Origin: Monocercomonoides exilis
Lineage: Eukaryota > Preaxostyla > Oxymonadida > Polymastigidae
Reading direction: 5' to 3'
DNA: 64,000 nt
NCBI GenBank assembly: GCA_001643675.2
Contig: LSRY02000016.1
Location: 930,001 to 994,000 of the forward strand
The notes beneath the pieces are model-generated. The model saw nothing but the letters and a program-made list of their open reading frames with translations, did not search any database and was not told where the DNA came from. Below are positions 22,301 through 30,448 of this stretch, one piece after another. A program made the translations under genes and the position numbers. Positions within the stretch are counted from its first letter, which is position 1. Every line of letters begins with the position of its first letter.

Positions 22301-25300
22301 TGTTCTATCATTTCACCACCATTGCCTTTTCACTTCAAAGAAATTGATAATCTTGCTTCTAAAGGCAGATCATTTAGATGCTCAACAGATATTTTGAAGC
22401 AATTTGAAGGATCGCAAACTCTTGTTCATAATACTTCTTGTTCAATGAACTCTGATTTATCTTCTATTGCATTGAATTCAACCTCTGCTTCTTCAAATTC
22501 AACTTCATCACAGATAGATTCAACTTTTCCTTCGAATCTAACTTTTCTGTCTTCTCTTTCTCTTTCTTTGTCTTTCTGCTCCACTTTTCTGTATCGCCTA
22601 TTTCTGTGCCAAGTGTTCCACCCGACTTCTTCTCTGCTTCCCCCTTCTGCTCTGAATGTGCTGCAACATCTCTCTTTTGGCTCAGTCGCAAATGTTATGG
22701 ATGCTTCTGAAAAATGGATGGAATGCGTCACAAATAGACAGATTACGATGATGAAAGATGAGGTGTCGAAAGATGGAAGTGAAAAGTGTCGTTCAAAAGA
22801 GCTGGATTTATCGACTGAAATAAGTCGGATGACTGATAAATCACCAAAAGTTTCTGCTCCGATTCACGATTCTATTTCTTCATCAATGATGTGTTCAAAT
22901 AAAACATCATCTTCTTCTTTCATTAAAACTTTCCTAGAAATGTTTCTGAAAGCATTTCTTGTTCAGCTTCATTCACAAAGGCAACAAGTCTTTTCAGCGA
23001 CAATAAATTCATTTACACCTTTTGTTATGCATATGGTGATGGCTATGAAACAGTTTGAAAAAAGTTCTCGATTTGAAAACGAAAGAAACTTTATTGAAGC
23101 AAAAAATGAACCAAGAAATGAAAATTGCAGAAATAAAAGTGATCTTTCTGCATGCAATATTTATGAGGAGAATCGCAATAATGCACAAAATAAACAAATG
23201 AATGATTATGCGATGCATTCATCTGTATCTTGCTCTCTTCTCTCCTCAGACTCTTCCCAAAGAGACTTCAATCAATCTACCATTTTTGTGCGTGTGCTCC
23301 TCATGACGCTTGCGACTGCTGGTTTGAAAGGCAATGTTGATCCTTATGTTTTATCGTTAATTCATAAAACTTGCACAAATGAGCAAACATTTTATGGAGC
23401 TGCAAAAACAAGCTCAGAAAAACAAATAACTTCTTCCTTTTCAGAAATGCTGTCTTTTTCTTTGCATCCATCGACTTGTATAATGCTGTTGCGTTCATTT
23501 CTTCAGAACACATCTTCAATGAAGTTTGTTATTTGCCAAAAAGTTTTCAACCTTATCCACGATAAATGCATGACTCAGATTAATTTGAAATCAACTAAAT
23601 CAATTGAGTCAAATGAATCAACGAAAAGTGAAATAACATCCAATCAGATTCAAAATAATAGCATGGAGCTTTTGGAGTATCTCACAACACTTCTGCACAT
23701 GTTGTTTCTCAACATGACGACTTCATATTCCTTTTCTTCTTTCTCCGACAATCAGTCCTCTCAAAAGATGTGCTATCACGCACTTGTTGATATGCTGATT
23801 TCGCTCTCTTTGATCGTTTCTTTGATTCAGCAGACCGTCAAACAACCAAGATTTTATTCAATTTTTGAATCGCTCTATCAACAGAGCGTCAAACAGCAGG
23901 CAGAAACAGATTCTACAAATAAAGCTAATTTGAAGAATGAAGAAATCTGTCCAACTAATTCGTCTTCACCTTTGTTACGCCAGCTCCTTCTCAAAACTTT
24001 AAGTGATATAATTCTCTTCTCATTGGATCTTTTGTTTCTGCTGCAATATTATCTAATTCCGCAGATTCCAAATTACTCACAAAGCACATCATTTTCTCTG
24101 TTTAACTTGTCAAATGCACATTCAGTTAAATCCGATCTGAATCTAAGTTATCAGGCTTCTTCTTCCAGACCTTCCTTTCAGCTGCGGCAGATCTGCAAGA
24201 AAGAGCTGAGGAGGCAAAAAAGAGCGAAAAGAGAAGAGCGAGAAAGAGAAAGACAGAACAGAGAAAAACGCAGAGTTCTGCGGCGGCTGAAGCTCGAAAG
24301 AGAAAGGGAATTAAGAAAAGAAGGCAACATTCCATATGAAAGCGAGCCAAACACAGCTGATTCTGAGGAAGAGGAGCCAAGCAGTTCATCTTCTGATTCA
24401 TTTGAGATGATATCTGAAGCAATGGACGAGAAAGAGGAGTACGAAGAAGCTGATTTCTGTTCAGAGACGTTTCCATATCCTTCTTCACTTATTGAGGACG
24501 ACACAGCATTTTTGGATCTTCTCTGCTCTTTTCTACCTTCATTCCCTTCTCTTACGCAGTCAGCACAAAAATCCATTCGACCTTCAAATTCTTCTGCTTC
24601 AGGTGCTTTTCCATTATCTTCGTCTCCTTCACCATCTCCTTCCCCTTCTTATTCTCCTTTGTCTTCACCCGCTCCAACTTCTTCGCCTGCATCCGCTAAT
24701 GCTATCAATGGTTCAACTTCTTCAACTTCTCAAACATCACCCGTTTCTTCATCGTTATCATCATCTTCTTCTTCTTCTTCTTCTTTTTCTTCTTCTCAAT
24801 CGACGTTTGAGTTGATTCTCTCAAATATCTCACTCATTTCTATATCTTCTCTGAGATGGATCTTAAAAGTGATCCTTCATTCATCTTTCATTTCTGCCGA
24901 AGCCAAGGAAGAGCAGCGCATTTTCCAGCTTTGCAACAGAAAATCCAATTCGAAAAAAAGAGAATTTGGAAAAGGATTGTTTGAAGAAAATACAGAGTTC
25001 GAACTTGAACGTAAAGAAGTCGACGACAAATCTGAAAGGACAGATTCAAATCCTCAATTGATTTCAGAGCAGCTGACAACCATGCCAATAGAAGAATCAA
25101 CAAAAAAGCATACATTTGAAAGCTTGCAATACAGTTATTCAAATCTTATAGGATCTTTTGGAAGTTCTCACAAACATCACAAAGACGACTTCATTCCAAA
25201 GCTCTCTTTAACCCCAACGGCGCCTCCATCTGTCGATCTTCTTCTTTCCGCCTTGTTTTCATCCGACTCACTATCTTCTTCTTCTTCTGTCATCAGTAGT

Positions 25301-28300
25301 AGCAGTGGAATCAATAATGTTTCTCCTTTTATCTCTCAAGTAACACAAAGCACTCGTTCATTGAATCCTTTCAAACCAAAAAAGAAGAAGAGCATGATTG
25401 ATTCCGTGTGCCCGTGGATTAAACATTTGCCTCGCTCGTCTGAAGAGCTGGCTGAATTGCGAGAGAAAGAAGGCAGTCTTTCAGTTGAGGATGTTGTCAA
25501 GTGGCTGTCGAGTGTTTATGACGAATGGGAACAGTATGAAAAAAGCAAAGCGCAAACAAGAATCTGCGAAGATGGCAAAAAGAATGAAGAATTTGAAGCG
25601 CCTTCTGCTCGAAGTGCTCCTCAACGGAGGCTGTCTCCTTCTTTGTTTCGTAGAACGCCTTCACCTTCTGCCAGAACAAGAAACTCGTCCTCTCCTTCTT
25701 CTCCTTCTCGTTCAAATTCGTTTTCATCAACTTCGTCATCACTATCTTCTTCCTCTTCCTCTTCCTCTTTGAATCTTCTTTCGAACACATCTTCATCTGA
25801 ATATCTTGATTGCCCTGTTTTTTATTCCTCTTTTTCGTCTTCGCAGTTTTTGCATAGTTTCCATTCGCATCTTTTTACAGTTCAACAGCCATTTGCTCTC
25901 AACCAACCTTCAAATTCGTTGCAATCTTCTGCTTCAAAACTACAATTGGCTAATATTTCTCAAACATCTGCAGGAGATTCCCAGCGATCTATGTTATCTT
26001 CTTCTTCTTCTTCTTCTTCTTCTTCTTCTTCTTCTTCTTTGCCTTCATCATCAATAACAACTTCTTTTTCTTCTTCTTCTGGTATCTCATCAACTCTCCG
26101 CAGAGGAAACCAGCGTGTTGCTGCTGCAACAATCATTCCATTGCTTTATCCTGCTGCTTCTCTTTTCTCGTCTTCTCTTTCTCTTCTTTTGGAACTCGAG
26201 TCATTTTCTGTAAAAACTCTGTCAGATTCAAGCAAAAAACATTGCGCATTGAAGAAAATGAATGACAAATCAAGTGAAAAGTCGGAATATAAATTAACTG
26301 ATAAACAGGGGAAATCATCAAATGCTGATGAAAGCACAATCAATTTTCAAAAGGGTAACACAAATCAATGCGAAATGCCACTGTTTTTCTCCTTGGATTC
26401 AATTTTCCCTCTTTCTCCTTTCCAGTTCTTCATCGACGTTTTGCATCTGTCTCTTTCTTTGCTTCCTGTTCTTCCCTCTGCATCTCTTTTGCTTTTATCT
26501 GATATTTCACTCATTCTCAATGCAGCCGAGGAACACACACGCTCAAGATCTGATGATCAATTTCCAATTTCATCTGCATTTTTTTCTCCTTCTTCAATTT
26601 CAAATGCACATTGCAATTCTTCATATTCAGTTGGTTTGCAACCTCCTCAATTGCCTTCTCTTCCTCCTTCTTCTCGTGCTCCTTCTGTCACATCTGTTGC
26701 GTTATTTGAACAGCTTTCTGTTCAAAAGTCATCTGACTCTGTTGAAGCAGCTTCATCTCCTTATCATCTCAGTCAAGCAATTCATTCATCGATGTTCGTT
26801 CTCGTTTCTTTGGTTGTTCGAACTTGGATTTCTTTTGTTCTGACAGATTTTGTTGATCTCACTGCTTCTTCTTCTTCTTCTTCTTCTTCTTCTTCTTCTT
26901 CTTCTTCTTCTTCTTCTTCTTCTCCTTCTTCTTCTTTGTTTAATTCTTCTTCTTCTTCTTCTTCTTCTTCTTCTTCTTCTTCTTCTTCTTCTTCTTCTTC
27001 TTCTTCTTCTTCTTCTTCTTCTTCATCTTCATCTTCTTATCGATCTACGTCCAATCAAACATTAAATTCTAATTCTTCTTCCCATCATTTTAGTTCATCC
27101 TTCAATTTTATTGACACTCCAGTACGAACAGAAACCACAATAGCACTTTCTCAACTATCCTCCCTAATTTATTCACTTTCTGCTTTCTCTTCATCTTCAT
27201 TGCTTTCTTCCCCTCTTTCTTCTCCTGTTCAGTCTGCCATTTCTGCTCCAAAATGCAAAGTTCAGACACCAAAACGGGGGAAATTCAACAATTCCCTTCA
27301 TTTTGTGTCTCCTTCTTTGACTCCGTTTGTGTCATCTTCCATCACATCGCTGCTTTCTGCATTAAATTCGTATATTCAGCAGTCAATTTGTGCTTCGGCT
27401 GTTCTGTTTTTTGAAGATGCAATTAACTTTCACACTGAAAATGATGAAGAAAATGAAACAATTCTTGCAAAACAGCTAACTTCTTCAGAACAACAGATCA
27501 GAAAAAGATTTGCTTTACCATCAAATTTTGAAATATCAACACTTGAAAGCTCTTTGCGTTCAATGGATCTGTCTGAATTTTCGCAATTTGTGCACATTTC
27601 CTCTCCTCTCTTTGTTGCCTCAAAGAAAGCAATGGAAATGTCAGAACTTGCAATGAAACTTCGTTCCTCTTTTCCTTTTAGCAATTACTCTAAAAAGAGT
27701 TCTGATGAACAAGAAATTTGCTCTTGTAAGAGTTCGAAGGGAACAGCTGCAATTAACAGTTGTGATCAAACAACATCTAATTCTGTTTCGTGTCATTCAG
27801 TTGATGAACCTGAAAGCCAGAGAAGCATAGAAGACAGTTCTTTAACATCAAAAGCTGAAGATTCGTCTGAAGCTGAGACAAATAAATTTAATAGCCCAAT
27901 CGAAAACAAGATACAAGAAGCAGTGCACTCGCTTCAAAAGATGATTGAATGCATTTGCAAAGAAAGCTGTCCTTCTTATTCATCTTCTTCCCATTCATCA
28001 GCATTGGATTCTCATTTTTTGGAGCCTAAACAGAAATCCTGCCTCGAATTGTTTGTTCGCTTCTGTGATTCAACTTACGTGCTCAAGGATTCTGATTGTA
28101 AATCTCAGTTTTGTGAGCCTAGCATCAAATATAAGCTTCAAGCGATGCTTCTTCCTGATGATTCGGTCACTCATTCAAACAATGATCAAGCTCATTTGGC
28201 ATCTTCTGTTTCTTCTTTGTTCTTTGTTTTGTCGCCTTTTCTTTCCAACAGTCATTTGTGTTGCATTCTGCAACTTGCTTGCCTTGTATTGATGCTTCTT

Positions 28301-29836
28301 TGCCATTCTTATGAAGAACAATATTTAACAGAAGATTCTCTGAAAATTTTACTTGAAGATGCGTTTTCTTCTGCTTCTCAATTCATTAGCAGCTGTTCTT
28401 CTTGCTTTGGTTATTTTTCGAGCTCGACATATTTGATTTCAGAAATAGCATCTTTATCGAAGATTTGCATACAACAAAGCAAAAGTTGTGCTGCATTTTT
28501 CTTCAATTCATTGGGAGTAAAGGAGCATAAGTCTGGTTCATCTTTGCCTTCGACTCCATCTTCTTCATCGTTATCTTCTTCTTTTCGCCATTCTTTTTCT
28601 TGTTCAGATCTTTCATCCCGTCATCCGCCTCCTCCACCACCACCTCCTCCTCCGCCTCCACCTCCTCCTCCGCCTCCACCTCCTCCGCCTTCAACTCCTC
28701 CTCCTCCTCCATTGTACAATTACAAGTCAACATCATCTTCTCCAATCTCTTCTTCTGCTTCTTCTGTTTCTTTCGAATCAAAAAGCCTTCCATTGTCAAG
28801 TTTCCAGTTATCCTCAATGTTCTATTTCTTGTCGCTGCATCATGTTTTGTCTTCACTTGTGTTCAATTCAACTCTTCCTGTTTCTCCTCTTTTCTTCAAC
28901 GAAGATTATGTGAATTCGTCGTTGTATCCAAAAATACAAAGCTTTCAGAATTGTAACCTTGCTTCTTTTGAAGAGTTATTTTCTTCTCATTCTCCTTTAC
29001 AAATGTTCTCAACCAGAAAATCGAGAATCTCTTATGCCTCAACAGCATGTTCATCATCATCATCATCGTCTTCTTCTTTGTTATCTTCGTCTTCTTTTAC
29101 AACTGAAAGTGGCAAAAATTCTGTATCCAGCAATTCATCTTCTTCATTTAATTCCAGAGTTCAATTGTCTAAAGCCAATGGAAATAATTCCATTATTTCA
29201 CAAGTTAACCGTAAAAGTTGTGCAAATAGTTGCACAAGTTGTCAAACGCATTCTCTTATTTTGTCGCTTTCTCCAAGAATTTCTTCTCTTTCGCCATTTT
29301 CGCAGCTGCTCGCTTTTTATCCTTCGCCTAGTTTTCTGATTTCCAGCCCATGTGTTCGTGTTGGCGTTGATGCAATTCCTCATTCTTTGTATTCTTTTTT
29401 GTCTTTTCAGTCTGAAAAGCTGAGCAAATCTATCCATGTCTTGCACTCTCCCAAAAAGATGAGCCCTCTGCATACAGGTTCTCCTTCTTTTCCTCAATTT
29501 TCCTCTTGTTCAGTTTCTTATCAAAATCAATTGTTACGAAAGAATCAAGAAGAAATTGAGGAGTCCACGAATATTTCACAAAGAAACAGCGATGTTGCTG
29601 TGCTTCCACCAACATTCTTGCCTTCTTGTTCTCACTGCACAAATAACTTCACAGAGGTTGACAAGACGCTTTCCACTTTTCCGTTTTCTGTAGCATTTTC
29701 ATTATCTCTTACCAATTTCTACCAACCTTGTCTGAATCCTGCATTTTTTGCATCTAACGAAAGGGAGAATGTGTTCTTCTTTTTGGTATTGCTGTATTGT
29801 CTTTTAAAGAAATATAAATGTTATATGATATTATAA
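19361..29836 (+). CDS. Giant 3,491-aa Ser-rich protein with helical-repeat-like N-terminus
   Basis: A single exon-like frame from ATG 19361 to TAA 29834-29836. The first 230 or so residues alternate amphipathic helices (for example SDASVRIAVLSILPQILEQ) and look like HEAT/ARM-type repeats; the rest mixes helical Leu/Ile segments with Ser tracts. A basic helical patch (RRQKRAKREERERERQNREK) lies near residue 1610. Two long poly-Ser blocks occur near residues 2500-2560, and a run of 22 prolines near 3090 is followed after Ser-Thr by five more. No catalytic motif or signal peptide was found. The start is chosen as the first ATG after the TATA-like box; the leader would be very short. Large HEAT-repeat scaffolds would fit, but no family was recognised. 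Overlapping frames rich in Leu or Phe are microsatellite shadows. Its stop lies only 28 bp before the palindrome arm. Confidence 0.75.
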   Translation: MNRLILLHTKSIRNSVSQLEVKQKQSTVKAILYNLRILSSWLQFTTRKLLTYPIFTALLTEITGAINCSDASVRIAVLSILPQILEQTPEEFKIDTVSLIFSITAHYPPRVRDLSFRICFPLGISVSKSSQFVVQNSLTSVLQEEIICKTAKENSILQFFASPLVLHHLSERFAQNSAFTFSDLNFAIISSLPSSSHEDGCCISKIFAAFSERSRDSVKLYHISKIISLLLSVWISKENEFNRSDLPELSSRSNLLSLTLDCFSMLENLLLSNLSTDSNMQSKSGSGFWNPSDYWLFSKKFNETSKDGKADHVLQDFYESYYEDKSDHESITEIGLKSLPNSNICNLVAVLQTILEAFLKKQKDGKCPKTHSIPTESLSTEEKTGTEVDDDNKPSNLIPSTAVVLRSLQLLLALLHFWYQHRSITFDDVQCSRNEKMKETIKSQEPRCSNSSDFSTRQVISSDVSNTALIPQIPIHFKETASSSLSVSTNSSDCFLPPQKRNHTTFSQLRQSTSKRKGKSLSIQTTESLPIQPMLQTGSHFITVPLLSSVLSLTAHSSAMIASSALNVLSAYFMSFNTLHSFHSLPFQISYKQPSQKSSTSQHYTSFLDHLLQLLSSFSSTTTSSSSPSTSRIKHKDFQIGISSESSRQENSKISCTEEIQHSSFNSLRDLDNVILTVNSSNAKFHESFIQFVERLNSVVCTKKCINKELNSQVVLEQESDVIKTNNIEADSINSAPDPLIRSSAAFCASHLIRLILSFISLAFKEEQQKISCQVDSAKKLHSSSSSSFSSKMSSFIPFESLHVFLRPFVSNQTTFQTEKDERQSKNSFISLSLLFHIIISAFVTETSQQKEKEKDEENVQTSASSFSSMKHPLSSPLVVSFSRDEDEKESAMKYEEIDPFLNALHSFEDSSVSKSTQDVSFSKNETVIPSSNSSNFSNSLISSSSSCSSLLLSPFSSLSSSTSPPLRAIIIAIHSIHHFCSIISPPLPFHFKEIDNLASKGRSFRCSTDILKQFEGSQTLVHNTSCSMNSDLSSIALNSTSASSNSTSSQIDSTFPSNLTFLSSLSLSLSFCSTFLYRLFLCQVFHPTSSLLPPSALNVLQHLSFGSVANVMDASEKWMECVTNRQITMMKDEVSKDGSEKCRSKELDLSTEISRMTDKSPKVSAPIHDSISSSMMCSNKTSSSSFIKTFLEMFLKAFLVQLHSQRQQVFSATINSFTPFVMHMVMAMKQFEKSSRFENERNFIEAKNEPRNENCRNKSDLSACNIYEENRNNAQNKQMNDYAMHSSVSCSLLSSDSSQRDFNQSTIFVRVLLMTLATAGLKGNVDPYVLSLIHKTCTNEQTFYGAAKTSSEKQITSSFSEMLSFSLHPSTCIMLLRSFLQNTSSMKFVICQKVFNLIHDKCMTQINLKSTKSIESNESTKSEITSNQIQNNSMELLEYLTTLLHMLFLNMTTSYSFSSFSDNQSSQKMCYHALVDMLISLSLIVSLIQQTVKQPRFYSIFESLYQQSVKQQAETDSTNKANLKNEEICPTNSSSPLLRQLLLKTLSDIILFSLDLLFLLQYYLIPQIPNYSQSTSFSLFNLSNAHSVKSDLNLSYQASSSRPSFQLRQICKKELRRQKRAKREERERERQNREKRRVLRRLKLERERELRKEGNIPYESEPNTADSEEEEPSSSSSDSFEMISEAMDEKEEYEEADFCSETFPYPSSLIEDDTAFLDLLCSFLPSFPSLTQSAQKSIRPSNSSASGAFPLSSSPSPSPSPSYSPLSSPAPTSSPASANAINGSTSSTSQTSPVSSSLSSSSSSSSSFSSSQSTFELILSNISLISISSLRWILKVILHSSFISAEAKEEQRIFQLCNRKSNSKKREFGKGLFEENTEFELERKEVDDKSERTDSNPQLISEQLTTMPIEESTKKHTFESLQYSYSNLIGSFGSSHKHHKDDFIPKLSLTPTAPPSVDLLLSALFSSDSLSSSSSVISSSSGINNVSPFISQVTQSTRSLNPFKPKKKKSMIDSVCPWIKHLPRSSEELAELREKEGSLSVEDVVKWLSSVYDEWEQYEKSKAQTRICEDGKKNEEFEAPSARSAPQRRLSPSLFRRTPSPSARTRNSSSPSSPSRSNSFSSTSSSLSSSSSSSSLNLLSNTSSSEYLDCPVFYSSFSSSQFLHSFHSHLFTVQQPFALNQPSNSLQSSASKLQLANISQTSAGDSQRSMLSSSSSSSSSSSSSSLPSSSITTSFSSSSGISSTLRRGNQRVAAATIIPLLYPAASLFSSSLSLLLELESFSVKTLSDSSKKHCALKKMNDKSSEKSEYKLTDKQGKSSNADESTINFQKGNTNQCEMPLFFSLDSIFPLSPFQFFIDVLHLSLSLLPVLPSASLLLLSDISLILNAAEEHTRSRSDDQFPISSAFFSPSSISNAHCNSSYSVGLQPPQLPSLPPSSRAPSVTSVALFEQLSVQKSSDSVEAASSPYHLSQAIHSSMFVLVSLVVRTWISFVLTDFVDLTASSSSSSSSSSSSSSSSSSSPSSSLFNSSSSSSSSSSSSSSSSSSSSSSSSSSSSSSSYRSTSNQTLNSNSSSHHFSSSFNFIDTPVRTETTIALSQLSSLIYSLSAFSSSSLLSSPLSSPVQSAISAPKCKVQTPKRGKFNNSLHFVSPSLTPFVSSSITSLLSALNSYIQQSICASAVLFFEDAINFHTENDEENETILAKQLTSSEQQIRKRFALPSNFEISTLESSLRSMDLSEFSQFVHISSPLFVASKKAMEMSELAMKLRSSFPFSNYSKKSSDEQEICSCKSSKGTAAINSCDQTTSNSVSCHSVDEPESQRSIEDSSLTSKAEDSSEAETNKFNSPIENKIQEAVHSLQKMIECICKESCPSYSSSSHSSALDSHFLEPKQKSCLELFVRFCDSTYVLKDSDCKSQFCEPSIKYKLQAMLLPDDSVTHSNNDQAHLASSVSSLFFVLSPFLSNSHLCCILQLACLVLMLLCHSYEEQYLTEDSLKILLEDAFSSASQFISSCSSCFGYFSSSTYLISEIASLSKICIQQSKSCAAFFFNSLGVKEHKSGSSLPSTPSSSSLSSSFRHSFSCSDLSSRHPPPPPPPPPPPPPPPPPPPPPPSTPPPPPLYNYKSTSSSPISSSASSVSFESKSLPLSSFQLSSMFYFLSLHHVLSSLVFNSTLPVSPLFFNEDYVNSSLYPKIQSFQNCNLASFEELFSSHSPLQMFSTRKSRISYASTACSSSSSSSSSLLSSSSFTTESGKNSVSSNSSSSFNSRVQLSKANGNNSIISQVNRKSCANSCTSCQTHSLILSLSPRISSLSPFSQLLAFYPSPSFLISSPCVRVGVDAIPHSLYSFLSFQSEKLSKSIHVLHSPKKMSPLHTGSPSFPQFSSCSVSYQNQLLRKNQEEIEESTNISQRNSDVAVLPPTFLPSCSHCTNNFTEVDKTLSTFPFSVAFSLSLTNFYQPCLNPAFFASNERENVFFFLVLLYCLLKKYKCYMIL
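26865..27038 (+). repeat. (TTC)n microsatellite encoding two poly-Ser tracts
   Basis: Two nearly pure TCT/TTC runs (about 26865-26921 and 26945-27032) are split by a short Pro-Ser-Leu-Phe-Asn-coding break. They are read as serine in the 3,491-aa ORF. Such tracts change length easily, so the exact count in the assembly is uncertain. Confidence 0.9.
28625..28711 (+). repeat. Poly-proline tract inside the giant ORF
   Basis: Mixed CCT/CCA/CCG codons give 22 consecutive prolines (28625-28690), then Ser-Thr and five more prolines. The varied synonymous codons suggest selection on the protein tract rather than simple slippage. Such tracts can bind profilin, SH3 or WW domains in other eukaryotes; that role here is inference. 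Confidence 0.85.
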
Positions 29837-30448
29837 TTTTTAACTTTTTAACTTGTTTGATAATAATTGTTAGTAAGTGGAGTTGATCCTATTTTCAATG
29901 TGATCCTACCCACTATTTTTATCATTTTCATTTAAAAAACGCTTCTAGAGTTAACCCTAACGCTAATTTTGCTCAACAAAACCCTAGGCCAACTCTAAAT
30001 CCAATATGAACTTGTTTTCTTCGCTATAACCCCAAAACCTAATAAACACAGCAAGAATGAATCACAATATTTTAATAATTAAGGGCAGTCATCATGTTGG
30101 AACCAGGATCTTCTCCATTTGCCGAGTAATTGATTCGAGTTTTGTATTTTTTTGATGTATTTTTAAATGTTTTTTTTTCAAGTGATTTGGTGCCATTAAA
30201 GAAAAGTGCCAATAAAAAAATGACCCTATTTGAAAATTGAGAACTAAAATTGAATTGAGTAGATTTTTTTTTTAAACCCCTTGAAACACGCATCCAAGCC
30301 GCAACAATGCGCAAGCGAGCAACCAGGCAGATTTCGAGCGTATGAAGATTACCATAATAATGTTTGCGGAGAGTGCGAATTAGAAGTTGGATCGTCTGAT
30401 TTAAACTTTTTCGTGTTTTTTTCGGAGAAATTGGAAAAAAGAAATCGG
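29837..30448. other. Spacer between the giant ORF and the left ABC gene
   Basis: The palindrome arm starts at 29865. The stretch holds scattered CCCTAA-like words (for example TTAACCCTAACGC near 29950) that recall telomeric sequence but do not form an array. A possible first exon of the ABC gene is ATG 30307-30339: a GTATG donor at 30340 and an AG at 30426-30427 rejoin the main frame in phase, adding 18 residues in front of the start used here. Confidence 0.45.

Noticed and set aside
26850-27065. Poly-Leu frame
   Set aside because: Frame-shifted reading of the TTC microsatellite.
30090-30150. tRNA-like words (GGAACCAGG, GATTCGAG)
   Set aside because: No acceptor or anticodon stem could be paired around them.
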